Translations under genes and position numbers: made by a program | Source of the DNA: Edaphobacillus lindanitolerans | Lineage (GTDB): Bacteria > Bacillota > Bacilli > Bacillales_A > Planococcaceae | NCBI RefSeq assembly: GCF_900156305.1 | Contig: NZ_FTPL01000001.1 | Coordinates: 744,001-808,000, forward strand | DNA: 64,000 nucleotides | Direction: 5' to 3' | In this document: positions 24,781-33,008 of the stretch, one piece after another | Layout of the letters: every line of letters starts with the position of its first letter | Position numbering within the stretch: position 1 is the first letter of the stretch | Notes under the pieces: generated by a model | Seen by the model: only the letters and a program-made list of their open reading frames with translations | What the model was told of the DNA's origin: nothing | The model's database searches: none

Positions 24781-25146
24781 ATGGCAGATCTGCACACCAT
24801 GCTGGCATGGACATTTTCACAGGAAGTGCCTGTACCGGAAGGCATCGGGGATTTGTTCATCGACGGCGAAGAGGCACAGATCGCTTACAAGACCGTCCGT
24901 GATGTGGCCGTCGTCACAAACAAACGGTTCATCATCGCGGACAAGCAGGGGATCACGGGAAAAAAGGTGGAAGTCTATTCGATCCCGTTCAAGTCGATCG
25001 ATATGTACTCGACCGAAAATGCCGGACGCCTCGACCTCAATGCGGAAATCGAATTGTGGACGCGAACCGGCCGGATGAAGATCAACCTCGGACGCGGAGT
25101 CGACATACGCAAGCTCGACAAGATCATCGCATCAGCCATTCTATGA
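24781..25146 (+). CDS. Bacterial PH-domain protein (DUF1696-like)
   Basis: A 121-residue single-domain protein with the layout of bacterial pleckstrin-homology proteins (DUF1696/bPH): the strands containing RDVAVVTNKRFIIADKQG and VEVYSIPFKSIDMYSTE, and a C-terminal helix IRKLDKIIASAIL. The start has GGAAGGGGGG upstream. These proteins form multimeric rings in structures, but their role is unclear. It is followed 25 bp later by a methyltransferase gene and may share its transcript. Confidence 0.78.
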   Translation: MADLHTMLAWTFSQEVPVPEGIGDLFIDGEEAQIAYKTVRDVAVVTNKRFIIADKQGITGKKVEVYSIPFKSIDMYSTENAGRLDLNAEIELWTRTGRMKINLGRGVDIRKLDKIIASAIL

Positions 25147-25171
25147 GGATATTGATCAAAGGAGCCATTTG

Positions 25172-26047
25172 ATGAACAAACGAGCCACGGGCGCCGGACG
25201 CCTCGCCGTGATTACGGACGCCCTCCGCTGCCCCGTATGCGGAAGCTCCGTCTCGGTCGATGAACATCCGTCGCTTGTCTGCACCAACCGCCATTCATTT
25301 GACATCGCCAAGCAGGGCTATGTGAATATGCTGTCCCGCTCGCCTGCCGCCTCCTATTCGAAGGAACTGTTTCTGGCGCGCCGCCGGATCATCACAGAAT
25401 CCGCCCTTTATACACCGCTTCACCAAACCATGGCGGAGCTGTTGACCAGCCTGTTCGACGGCCGGGCAGGCCTGGCCGCCGACATCGGCTGCGGCGAAGG
25501 GTCCCACCTGAACGAACTGCGCAAAATCTGCGGTCCTTCCCTGAAGGCTGCCGGCCTGGATATCGCTAAGGAGGGTGTCCGCCTGGCGGCGCGAGATTAC
25601 CCGGACTGCGCCTGGATCGTCGGCGATCTCGCAGCCTCCCCGTTCGCTGACCGTCAGACAACGGCCATCCTGAACATCCTCTCCCCTTCGAACTATTCGG
25701 AGTTCAGGCGGATGCTCGCCCCCGGCGGAAAACTCATTAAAGTCATTCCCGCTGCGGGCTATCTGAAGGAACTCAGGGAAGCTGCCCACGGAGAAGACGG
25801 ACGTTCCGAGTACTCAAACGAAGAAACCGTCGGTCTGTTCAGCCGCCATTTCCGCCTTGAAGAAACCATTCCGCTCCGCTATCAGGCAGAGATCGCCCAA
25901 GACATGCTGAAGGATCTCGTCACCATGACTCCCCTCGGATGGACGGGTGACCGGAATAAGATTGAACAATTCCTCGACCGTGAGGAGCCGGTCATCACCA
26001 TCGAGCTCGATGTATTGATCGGCACGGCCGAAATGCAGGATTTCTGA
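25172..26047 (+). CDS. rlmA: 23S rRNA (guanine-N1-) methyltransferase, RlmA family
   Basis: A 291-residue SAM-dependent methyltransferase. An N-terminal zinc finger (CPVCG at about 19-23, then CTNRHSFD) is characteristic of RlmA(I)/(II)/TlrB enzymes that methylate G745/G748 of 23S rRNA. KQGYVNML follows, and the SAM site is ADIGCGEGSHL (about residues 102-112). ILSPSN matches the expected acceptor-side motif. AAAGGAG precedes the ATG. Which guanine is modified cannot be read here; G748-type activity is the one linked to tylosin resistance. Confidence 0.87.
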   Translation: MNKRATGAGRLAVITDALRCPVCGSSVSVDEHPSLVCTNRHSFDIAKQGYVNMLSRSPAASYSKELFLARRRIITESALYTPLHQTMAELLTSLFDGRAGLAADIGCGEGSHLNELRKICGPSLKAAGLDIAKEGVRLAARDYPDCAWIVGDLAASPFADRQTTAILNILSPSNYSEFRRMLAPGGKLIKVIPAAGYLKELREAAHGEDGRSEYSNEETVGLFSRHFRLEETIPLRYQAEIAQDMLKDLVTMTPLGWTGDRNKIEQFLDREEPVITIELDVLIGTAEMQDF

Positions 26048-26086
26048 AGCGCCCGGATTCCCCAACAAGGGAACGGGTGCTTTTTT
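26048..26086 (+). terminator. Terminator after rlmA
   Basis: AGCGCCCG and CGGGTGCT pair (one G-U) around an 18-nt loop and TTTTTT follows. Confidence 0.78.
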
Positions 26087-26104
26087 CATTTCACAAAAAG
26101 CATC

Positions 26105-26133
26105 TTTACATCAGTCGGATATCGAATTATAAT
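26105..26133 (+). promoter_or_regulatory. SigA-type promoter of the amino-acid ABC operon
   Basis: TTTACA (26105-26110) and TATAAT (26128-26133) are spaced 17 nt, about 40 bp upstream of the binding-protein gene. No riboswitch-sized leader is present. Confidence 0.8.
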
Positions 26134-26175
26134 AAGCATTATCGTATAAATATACATCAAACGGAGGTTTTATGC

Positions 26176-26964
26176 ATGTTCAATAAAACAAAGGCCATTG
26201 TATTCGCTTCCCTCGCTTCGATGACATTTCTCCTCGCAGCGTGCGGCGCCGGCGAACCGGACGAAGGTTCCGCATCAGCCGACGAAACGAAAGTCCTGAA
26301 GATGGGGACCTCGGCGGATTTCCCGCCCTTTGAATCCCGCAACGCGGAGGGCAAGGAAGTCGGCTTTGACATCGACCTCGCCAATCATATTGCGGATGAG
26401 CTTGGCTATACACTCGAGATCAACGATATGAAGTTCGACGGTCTCATCGGTGCCCTCCAGACCGGGCGGGTGGATATGGTCCTCTCCGGAATGAGTGCAA
26501 CCGATGAGCGTAAGCAGAACGTCGACTTCTCGACCGAATACAACCGTTCCGGTGAGTTCTTTGTCACGGAAAAAGACTCGGACCTCAAGTCGATCGAAGA
26601 CCTGGAAGGCAAGACGGTCGGCGTCCAGCTCGGCACCATCCAGGAAGACGGTGCCAAGCGGCTGAAGGAGACTGAAGGAATCGACTTTGAAATCAAGTCA
26701 CTCGACAACTCGATCCTGCTCATACAGGAACTGAAGACCGGACGGATCGACACTGCCTATATGGACAAATCGGTGGCAGACGGCCATGTGAAAGAGCAGG
26801 GCCTGGGTGGATTCGATGATCCGACCACCAGCTCTCCGGGGATGGCCGTCGCATTTCCAAAAGACAGCGACCTCGTCGACGACGTCAACAAAGTGCTCGC
26901 CGAAATGGAGAAAGATGGCACGCTCCAGAAATTGAAAGACAAGTGGCTTTCCGATCAGGAATGA
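26176..26964 (+). CDS. Polar amino-acid ABC transporter, substrate-binding lipoprotein
   Basis: A 262-residue family-3 solute-binding protein. The signal peptide ends LLAAC with Cys23 as lipidation site. The mature part carries MGTSADFPPFESRN, GFDIDLANHIADELG and GRVDMVLSGMSATDERK, which are family-3 landmarks; the Asp in GFDIDL and Arg in SATDERK usually hold the ligand's amino and carboxyl groups. GGAGG precedes the ATG. It forms an importer with the next two genes (YqiXYZ/ArtPQM-like), probably for arginine or another polar amino acid. Confidence 0.92.
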   Translation: MFNKTKAIVFASLASMTFLLAACGAGEPDEGSASADETKVLKMGTSADFPPFESRNAEGKEVGFDIDLANHIADELGYTLEINDMKFDGLIGALQTGRVDMVLSGMSATDERKQNVDFSTEYNRSGEFFVTEKDSDLKSIEDLEGKTVGVQLGTIQEDGAKRLKETEGIDFEIKSLDNSILLIQELKTGRIDTAYMDKSVADGHVKEQGLGGFDDPTTSSPGMAVAFPKDSDLVDDVNKVLAEMEKDGTLQKLKDKWLSDQE

Positions 26965-27054
26965 CTTTTCCGTCCAGGCTGCCGGTTCATCGGCTGCCCC
27001 CAATCATGCATCAAGTTCCGGCACCCGGAACGAATGAAATGAGTGAACCTTCCC

Positions 27055-27720
27055 ATGAACCTCGATTTCTCGCAGATGACCCCTTATATCCCGTATATGC
27101 TCGAAGGAATCTGGGTCACGTTGAAATTTGTATTCGTTGCACTTCTCATCGGTGCACTGCTCGGGACGCTTCTGGCCCTTTTCAAGATCAGCGGACCCGT
27201 TCCGCTCCGGGCGTTCGCCATTGCCTATACGTCAGTCTTCAGGGGAACACCGCTCATCCTGCAGCTTATGCTCATCTATTTTGCCGTACCTCAGCTGACC
27301 GGCTATGACATCACGCCCTTTCTGTCAGCCATTGCGGCATTCGGGCTGAACTCGGCCGCCTACATCTCGGAAATCATCCGTGCCGGCATCCAGGCCGTGG
27401 ACAAAGGCCAGGTGGAAGCCGCCCAGGCGCTTGGCATCCCTTACCGTGCCATGATGAAAGACATCATCCTGCCCCAGGCGTTCAAGAACATCCTGCCCGC
27501 CCTCATGAACGAAGTGATCACCCTGACAAAGGAATCCGCACTCGTCTCGACGATCGGCTACCTCGATCTCATGCGGCGCGCGCAGGTTGTCGGCGCCAGC
27601 ATGTACCGCCAGTTTGAGCCGCTCCTGTTCGTCGGGTTGATCTACTGGATCCTCGTCATGATCCTCACGCTCATCGGACGCCGGATCGAAAGGAGGCTGA
27701 AAGCCAGTGATATACGTTGA
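27055..27720 (+). CDS. Polar amino-acid ABC transporter, permease
   Basis: A 221-residue HisMQ-type permease with five to six helices. The EAA loop reads [22 protein letters not shown], and [19 protein letters not shown] is the usual N-terminal region. The start is set at ATG 27055, to match homologues that begin MNLDF; an in-frame GTG at 27043 is also possible, and neither has a strong ribosome binding site. It overlaps the ATPase gene by 14 nt. Confidence 0.9.
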   Translation: MNLDFSQMTPYIPYMLEGIWVTLKFVFVALLIGALLGTLLALFKISGPVPLRAFAIAYTSVFRGTPLILQLMLIYFAVPQLTGYDITPFLSAIAAFGLNSAAYISEIIRAGIQAVDKGQVEAAQALGIPYRAMMKDIILPQAFKNILPALMNEVITLTKESALVSTIGYLDLMRRAQVVGASMYRQFEPLLFVGLIYWILVMILTLIGRRIERRLKASDIR

Positions 27721-28429
27721 TGGACTCGTAAAGTCATTTGGAAACCTTGAAGTGTTGAAAGGGATCTCGACGGACGTGAAGCCGGGTGAAGTCGTGGCGG
27801 TCATCGGGCCGTCCGGTTCGGGGAAATCCACATTTCTCCGCTGCCTCAATCTGCTGGAGCAGCCGACCCGGGGAACGATCAGGATCAGCGGCCGCGATCT
27901 CACCTCGAAAAATGCCGATATCCGGGCCGCACGGCAGGAGATCGGCATGGTGTTCCAGCACTTTCACCTGTTCCCCCACCTCACTGTCCTCGGAAACCTG
28001 ACGTATGCACCGATGAAGGTGAAAGGCTTTGGGAAAGCACAAGCGGAAGAACAGGCACAGAAGCTTCTCAGGCGGGTGGGCCTCAGTGACAAGGCCGGTG
28101 CGTATCCGTCCAGCCTTTCCGGCGGACAAAAACAGCGTGTCGCGATCGCCCGCGCACTCGCAATGGAGCCGAGGCTCATGCTGTTCGACGAGCCGACGTC
28201 AGCCCTTGATCCCGAAATGGTCAAGGAAGTGCTCGACGTCATGAAGGACCTTGCCAAAAGCGGCATGACGATGGTCGTCGTCACCCATGAAATGGGCTTC
28301 GCCCGAGAAGTTGCCGACCGGGTGCTGTTTCTTGACCAGGGCGTCCTCATCGAGGAAGGCCGGCCGGACACGTTCTTCTCCGCGCCAAAAACGAGCCGGG
28401 CGAAGGATTTTCTGGAGAAGGTACTCTGA
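27707..28429 (+). CDS. Polar amino-acid ABC transporter, ATP-binding protein
   Basis: A 240-residue ATPase of the GlnQ/ArtM type: Walker [10 protein letters not shown] (about residues 34-42), Q-loop [12 protein letters not shown], signature [19 protein letters not shown], Walker [16 protein letters not shown]-loop VVTHEMGFA. The GTG start has AAAGGAGG upstream, inside the permease gene. Closes the three-gene importer operon and is followed by a strong terminator. Confidence 0.93.
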   Translation: MIYVDGLVKSFGNLEVLKGISTDVKPGEVVAVIGPSGSGKSTFLRCLNLLEQPTRGTIRISGRDLTSKNADIRAARQEIGMVFQHFHLFPHLTVLGNLTYAPMKVKGFGKAQAEEQAQKLLRRVGLSDKAGAYPSSLSGGQKQRVAIARALAMEPRLMLFDEPTSALDPEMVKEVLDVMKDLAKSGMTMVVVTHEMGFAREVADRVLFLDQGVLIEEGRPDTFFSAPKTSRAKDFLEKVL

Positions 28430-28438
28430 CAAATACGC

Positions 28439-28479
28439 AAAAACGGGATGTCCGGCTTGCCAGGGACGTCCCGTTTTTC
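28439..28479. terminator. Bidirectional terminator
   Basis: AAAAACGGGA-GTC and GAC-TCCCGTTTTT arms around a GC-rich loop serve both the amino-acid importer (plus) and the ornithine-cyclodeaminase-like gene (minus). Confidence 0.85.
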
Positions 28480-28541
28480 GTTCTTTCTATGCGAGCAACG
28501 ATTTCAACCAACAGAAGACGCATGTGCCCGGTCATTGCCCA

Positions 28542-29537
28542 TCAAACGTCGGCCTGCACGCCCCGGCGTTCCTTTTCCGCCTTCCGGTAAACACCCTTCG
28601 AAACGGCAAGGTCGTAGTATGCGGCTCCGACACATTTGAAGAATGTGATTTCTTCCCCGCTCTCCCTGCCCGGCACTTCTCCGGTCACCAGATGGACAAG
28701 CTCTCCGTGGAGGTCATCGAACGACCAGCCGGTTTCCCGGTCCGCATGGATGAGTTCACCGGCTTCCTCGGTCACGCCATGAAGATCGTCCACCACAATC
28801 TTTGAGCAGCGGCTGATGAATTCAACGTCCACTTCCCGCATATGCGGAAGATAGGACCCGACCCCGTTCACATGTGTTCCCGGCCGGATCGCCGTCCCCT
28901 CGAACACCGGCGTTTCAGATCGTGTCGCACAGTTGATGATGTCCGCACGCTCCACCGCCTCGTTCACGTCCCGGACGATTTCCAGCTTCACTTCATCACT
29001 GATCCGTCCTTCCGTCCGGAGCCGCCCACCGAATGCCTTCGCCTTCGATTCGGTCGGATTGAAGAGGAGGATCTCCCGGATATTCCGCACGGCGAGCACT
29101 CCAAGCGCTTGTTCATAGGCCATGCCGCCGGTGCCGATCACACAGAGTACCGAAGCATCCTCTCTTGAAAGATGCCTGGTCGCGATGCCGCTCATTGCAC
29201 CTGTCCGCAGCCTCGTCAGATAGGAGGCATTGAGCATGGCGAGGTGGCGTCCGTCCGTCGCATCCGTCACGAGCACGACCCCCTGTGTTGTCGGCAATCC
29301 GTTCGACTGCGGATTTTCGGGGAAGATCGTGACGGTTTTGTTCGTCGCAATCCCGTCTGCCAGATCTGCGCATGGCATATAAAGAACCGATGCACTCCGG
29401 TCCGGAAATTCGATCACTGTCCGGATCGGGTTTTCAACCTTTCCGGCAGCGAGCGAATGTAGAACACCCTCCACGTCCCGGATGGCCTCGTCCATGCCGT
29501 AAAAATCCATGATCTGCTGTTCATTCATCGTAATCAA
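28542..29537 (-). CDS. Ornithine cyclodeaminase / mu-crystallin family dehydrogenase
   Basis: A 331-residue NAD(P)-binding protein of the OCD/mu-crystallin family, which includes ornithine cyclodeaminase, alanine dehydrogenase and ketimine reductases. The Rossmann motif VIGTGGMAYEQALG is at about residue 137; LTRLRTGAMSGIATRHL and GVGSYLPHMREVD are typical. The start is uncertain: a TTG at 29537 is best spaced from AAAGGTGG; GTG 29549 and ATG 29528 are alternatives. It follows the MHS transporter gene by ~30 bp in one operon, so it probably acts on the imported compound. Confidence 0.85.
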   Translation of the reverse strand: MITMNEQQIMDFYGMDEAIRDVEGVLHSLAAGKVENPIRTVIEFPDRSASVLYMPCADLADGIATNKTVTIFPENPQSNGLPTTQGVVLVTDATDGRHLAMLNASYLTRLRTGAMSGIATRHLSREDASVLCVIGTGGMAYEQALGVLAVRNIREILLFNPTESKAKAFGGRLRTEGRISDEVKLEIVRDVNEAVERADIINCATRSETPVFEGTAIRPGTHVNGVGSYLPHMREVDVEFISRCSKIVVDDLHGVTEEAGELIHADRETGWSFDDLHGELVHLVTGEVPGRESGEEITFFKCVGAAYYDLAVSKGVYRKAEKERRGVQADV

Positions 29538-29568
29538 AGCAAAAACCACCTTTTATAACTGTTGTGCG

Positions 29569-30894
29569 TTAAACGAACTCCTTTTCCCGGACCGGCACGG
29601 CGGTATCTTCCACAACCGGCTCATCGAGGTGCTGATCCTTCCGGTCGCGCACCGCCCAGATGGCGATCAGCGAGATGACGGCCGTGAAGATGATGTAAAG
29701 AGCCACCGGAACATAGGAGTTGTTGAACTTCAGAAGCAGTGCCGCCGCGATGAGCGGGGCCGTTCCGCCTGCAAGTGCCGCCCCAATCTGGTAGCCGAGC
29801 GAGATTCCCGTATAGCGGACTTCCGCCGAGAAGATCTCCGAGAACATCGTCCCGAGCACGGCCGTGATCGGTGCCCAGATGATGCCGAGTCCGATGATCG
29901 TCGCCATGAACATCATCAGGTTGGAGCCCTGATGGAGCATCCAGAAGTACGGGAAGGCATAAAGCGCCATTGCGATTGCACCGTACACATAAAGCGGCTT
30001 GCGCCCGACTTTGTCCGAAAGACGGCCCATGACCGGGATGAGGATCGTCGTAATGATCGTCGCCACCATGACCGCCATCAGCACTTCATTGCTGGAGTGC
30101 CCGACATTGGTCGTCGCATAGGACACGACGAACGTCCCGAAGATGTAGAACGGCGCCGTCTCGACGACCTTGGCTCCGACGGCGATGAGCACTTCACGCC
30201 AGTGGTACTTGAATGTGTCGACGACCGGCACTTTCGGGATGGTCCCCTTTGCCTGGACTTCCCTGAAAGACGGCGTTTCTTCGATGCCTTTCCGGATCCA
30301 GAGACCGAACAGCACAAGCAGTGCACTCAGAAGGAACGGCACGCGCCAGCCCCAGCTCATGAAAGCGTCTTCAGGAAGAAGCGTCATGATGGACAGCGCC
30401 AGCGTACCGAGCACCATTCCGATGGTGACGCCCATCTGCGGGACGGAACCGAAGAAGCCCCGCTTCTCGGGCGGCGCATATTCGACCGCAAGCAGCATCG
30501 CACCGCCCCATTCGCCGCCGATTCCGAGTCCCTGGATCAGCCTCAATGTAATGAGCAGGATCGGTGCCCATATGCCGATTGCATAGTAAGTCGGCAGGAG
30601 GCCCATCCCGAATGTTGCGATCCCCATCAGGCTGAGCGTCAGGACAAGTGTTTTCTTCCGGCCGATCCGGTCGCCGATATGGCTGAAGATCACACCGCCG
30701 AGCGGCCGGATGAAGAATGACAGTGCAAACGATGCATAGGCCAGGATGAGTCCGATCGACGGATCTTCCGCGACGAAAAACATCGTGTTGAATACAAGCG
30801 CGGCGACGGTCCCGTACAGGAAGTAATCGAACCACTCGATCGAACTCCCCACAAGGCTCGCGATGAGCACACGCCTCATATCTTTCTTTTCCAT
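29569..30894 (-). CDS. MFS transporter, metabolite:H+ symporter (MHS) family
   Basis: A 441-residue, 12-helix MFS protein. MHS signatures are clear: VGSSIEWFDYFLYG at residues ~15-28, GRKKTLVLTL in the first cytoplasmic loop, RLIQGLGIGGEWGGA and APPEKRGFFGS. It resembles ProP/ShiA/KgtP importers of organic acids or betaines. The start has TTGGGGG upstream. First gene of a two-gene operon with the OCD-family enzyme and divergent from an HTH-cupin regulator. The substrate is unknown. Confidence 0.92.
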   Translation of the reverse strand: MEKKDMRRVLIASLVGSSIEWFDYFLYGTVAALVFNTMFFVAEDPSIGLILAYASFALSFFIRPLGGVIFSHIGDRIGRKKTLVLTLSLMGIATFGMGLLPTYYAIGIWAPILLITLRLIQGLGIGGEWGGAMLLAVEYAPPEKRGFFGSVPQMGVTIGMVLGTLALSIMTLLPEDAFMSWGWRVPFLLSALLVLFGLWIRKGIEETPSFREVQAKGTIPKVPVVDTFKYHWREVLIAVGAKVVETAPFYIFGTFVVSYATTNVGHSSNEVLMAVMVATIITTILIPVMGRLSDKVGRKPLYVYGAIAMALYAFPYFWMLHQGSNLMMFMATIIGLGIIWAPITAVLGTMFSEIFSAEVRYTGISLGYQIGAALAGGTAPLIAAALLLKFNNSYVPVALYIIFTAVISLIAIWAVRDRKDQHLDEPVVEDTAVPVREKEFV

Positions 30895-30912
30895 TGGATT
30901 TCCCCCAATCCC

Positions 30913-30975
30913 CTTCAATTGAAGCACCACTTCAATTGTGCTACCATCATAATATCGGCACTAATATTCTGTCAA
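30913..30975 (-). promoter_or_regulatory. MHS-operon promoter with paired operator repeats
   Basis: TTGACA (30970-30975) and TATGAT (30946-30951) on the minus strand have an 18-nt spacer. Just downstream come the palindrome CTTCAATTGAAG (30913-30924) and a near copy ACTTCAATTGTGC (30929-30941), about 16 bp apart, covering the start of transcription. This is a natural target for the HTH regulator encoded divergently. Confidence 0.65.
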
Positions 30976-30998
30976 CTGGCTTCGAAGGACGAATGCAT

Positions 30999-31529
30999 AT
31001 GACCATGAAACTCGGAGAACGCATCAAACAGATCCGGAAGGACCGGAAAATGACCTTGAAGGATGTGGCGGGCCTCACCGGCTTCTCCATCAGCTTCCTT
31101 TCCCAGCTCGAACGCGGCGTCTCGTCCGCCACGCTTGAGTCGCTCAAGAAAATCGCCGTCGCGCTCCGGGTGAGCCCCGGTGACTTTTTCGCAGAAGAAG
31201 AGACCAGCCATGGAAACGGGCCGGATATGGTTGAGCGGATCGCCTCGTACGGCATCCATTACCAGAACCTGGCGAAAGGCTTCCCCGCACCCGACTTCAT
31301 GCCGATGCGCGTCACCCTGAAACCGGGGGAAAACGGAGGAAAGCCGATCATGCATGCGGGCCAGGAATTCGTCTTTGTACTCGATGGCAGGCTGACGGTG
31401 GAAGCCGATGGAGGTCTCCATGAATTGGCATCCGGCGAATCCCTTTTCTATGATGCCGGCAAGCCCCACTACTGGTACAACCGGTTTGGCGCGCCTGTGA
31501 CATTCCTCTGTGTGAGTTCGGATACGTGA
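30999..31529 (+). CDS. XRE-type HTH regulator with cupin domain
   Basis: A 176-residue regulator. Residues ~5-60 are an XRE helix-turn-helix (LKDVAGLTGFSISFLSQLER is the core). Residues ~100-172 are a cupin ligand domain (HAGQEFVFVLDGRLTV and GESLFYDAGKPHYWYN). The same design is found in PuuR/SinR-like sensors of small metabolites. The start at 30999 has AAGGA 9 nt upstream. It is transcribed away from the MHS/OCD operon and likely represses it through the CTTCAATTGAAG sites. Effector unknown. Confidence 0.87.
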   Translation: MTMKLGERIKQIRKDRKMTLKDVAGLTGFSISFLSQLERGVSSATLESLKKIAVALRVSPGDFFAEEETSHGNGPDMVERIASYGIHYQNLAKGFPAPDFMPMRVTLKPGENGGKPIMHAGQEFVFVLDGRLTVEADGGLHELASGESLFYDAGKPHYWYNRFGAPVTFLCVSSDT

Positions 31530-31536
31530 AAATGAA

Positions 31537-31571
31537 AAACGGGCCGGATGCCCTCAAGCATCCGGCCCGTT
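31537..31571. terminator. Bidirectional terminator
   Basis: AACGGGCCGGATG and CATCCGGCCCGTT make a perfect 13-bp stem with a short loop, shared by the convergent HTH-cupin and acetamidase genes. Confidence 0.88.
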
Positions 31572-31573
31572 CC

Positions 31574-32902
31574 TCATGATTCCTTCCGATATTGTCCCGC
31601 TGCCAGCTCATACAGCCCGGCTTTCTTCAAATAATCCACCGGAGCCAGGAACGTGACCGTCACCACTCCAGGATGGCGGCCGATTTCGATGGCGCCCGTG
31701 ATGGTCGCCCGGTTCATGATTTCCTCGACCGAAACGGCGAATGCGTCCGATGCGCGCTGCATGCCGTTGCCGGTCGCGTCATTCAAAGTCGGTCCTGTGC
31801 CGACGAATGAAACCGGAAGCGACTCCTCAAGCTGCTGAACATTCCAGCGGGCGGCCACCTTCTCCGCTGCGCGCCGTTCCGCGTCTGTAAACGGCTTTGC
31901 CGTGTACGGAAGGTCTTCCGCGTTCGGGAACAGGACAGGGCCTGCGAGCCCGGCCCCCTTCAGGACGCGGACACGGAGGTGGACAACCCCTGCCACATCC
32001 GTCGTATGGCCCGCAATTTCACCGTCCCCCTGCATCGCGTGCATGTCTCCAAGGTATACGCCTCCGCCCGGCACCTTCACCGGGCAAACGAGAACGGCGC
32101 CGGCACGGACCCGGTTGATGTCCATATGGCCGTCGGTCCGATGCGTCTCCAGCTCCTCATCCGTGCATGCATACTCATGCGGCGCCCCGACGAGGAACGA
32201 ACCGAAATCACCCGCGTTGTGGGAATCCGGCGTCGGTCTGGAAGGTGTCGTGCCAAGCTGGCCGAGAAACGGGCGTGTCCTGGCCATGACCCCGACCAGG
32301 TCGTGCGGGGCAAACGTGACAATCGGATTCTGCACCGAGTTGTCCGGTGTGTTCATCCACTCCCGGCCGCTGCGCGCCACTTCCTCGGCCGCTTGTTTCG
32401 AAAGCGTCACTCCGACTTCCCCGTGTTCATCGAAGGCCATCGTATAGCCGTTCGTAAACTCAAACGGCGTGACGTTCTCCCCGCATTCCGCGCAGCGGAT
32501 CGAGTCCTGTCCGATCCCCTCAATCACCGTCTGCGGATACAGCGTCCCGCAGCCCGGGCACTTCACGGCCACGAAAGGATCCCCAAGGAAACGCCCTTCG
32601 ACAGGCTTGTCATTGCCCGATGCCGTTGCGCGGGAGGTCACTTCCACGGACTTGATCTCGATGGCGATCGCATCCCCGACTTCCGCCCCCTCGACATACA
32701 CCGGCTTGGTCACTTCATGGCCGCCCTTGATGCATGGCGTAATCATCGGCCCCCAGCACCCCGGTGCCGTATGCGCCACGATATGGCCGCCGTCCTTCAC
32801 CGGACCGAGCATCGGCTTCTGGGGATCCAGCACCCCGTCGATGTACTCATTGACCAAAAGCAGTTCCTTCGCCTCTCCGGTCATCTTTGACTTTTGGACC
32901 AT
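31574..32902 (-). CDS. Acetamidase/formamidase family protein
   Basis: A 442-residue FmdA/AmdA-family amidohydrolase, which releases ammonia from short-chain amides. Landmarks are HIVAHTAPGCWGPMI near residue 43, the long SVQNPIVTFAPHDLVGVMARTRPFLG region, and YLGDMHAMQGDGEIAGHTT, which holds conserved metal or active-site His and Asp residues. Unusual for the family, a zinc-ribbon-like CPGCG...CAECG pair lies at about residues 115-145. The start is set at 32902 by AGGAG spacing. It is a monocistronic unit next to the MHS/OCD region. Whether it handles formamide or another amide is unknown. Confidence 0.85.
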   Translation of the reverse strand: MVQKSKMTGEAKELLLVNEYIDGVLDPQKPMLGPVKDGGHIVAHTAPGCWGPMITPCIKGGHEVTKPVYVEGAEVGDAIAIEIKSVEVTSRATASGNDKPVEGRFLGDPFVAVKCPGCGTLYPQTVIEGIGQDSIRCAECGENVTPFEFTNGYTMAFDEHGEVGVTLSKQAAEEVARSGREWMNTPDNSVQNPIVTFAPHDLVGVMARTRPFLGQLGTTPSRPTPDSHNAGDFGSFLVGAPHEYACTDEELETHRTDGHMDINRVRAGAVLVCPVKVPGGGVYLGDMHAMQGDGEIAGHTTDVAGVVHLRVRVLKGAGLAGPVLFPNAEDLPYTAKPFTDAERRAAEKVAARWNVQQLEESLPVSFVGTGPTLNDATGNGMQRASDAFAVSVEEIMNRATITGAIEIGRHPGVVTVTFLAPVDYLKKAGLYELAAGQYRKES

Positions 32903-32966
32903 TTCTCCCATCTCCTCTCAAACTTTCAGACTACTCATTCAATCCTATCATACCGGTGCCTGAACG

Positions 32967-32998
32967 CAAAAAAGAGCGGAACCGTAAAGGACCGCTCC
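32967..32998 (-). terminator. Terminator of the pRiA4b-domain gene
   Basis: AGCGG...CCGCT stem with internal pairing and TTTTTT on the minus strand, 10 bp after the stop. Confidence 0.75.
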
Positions 32999-33008
32999 TG
33001 CCATTTCC

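Noticed and set aside
29509-30720. 403-residue open frame on the plus strand rich in Arg, Asp and His
   Set aside because: It is antisense to the MHS transporter gene, which has strong family motifs; composition is that of a shadow.
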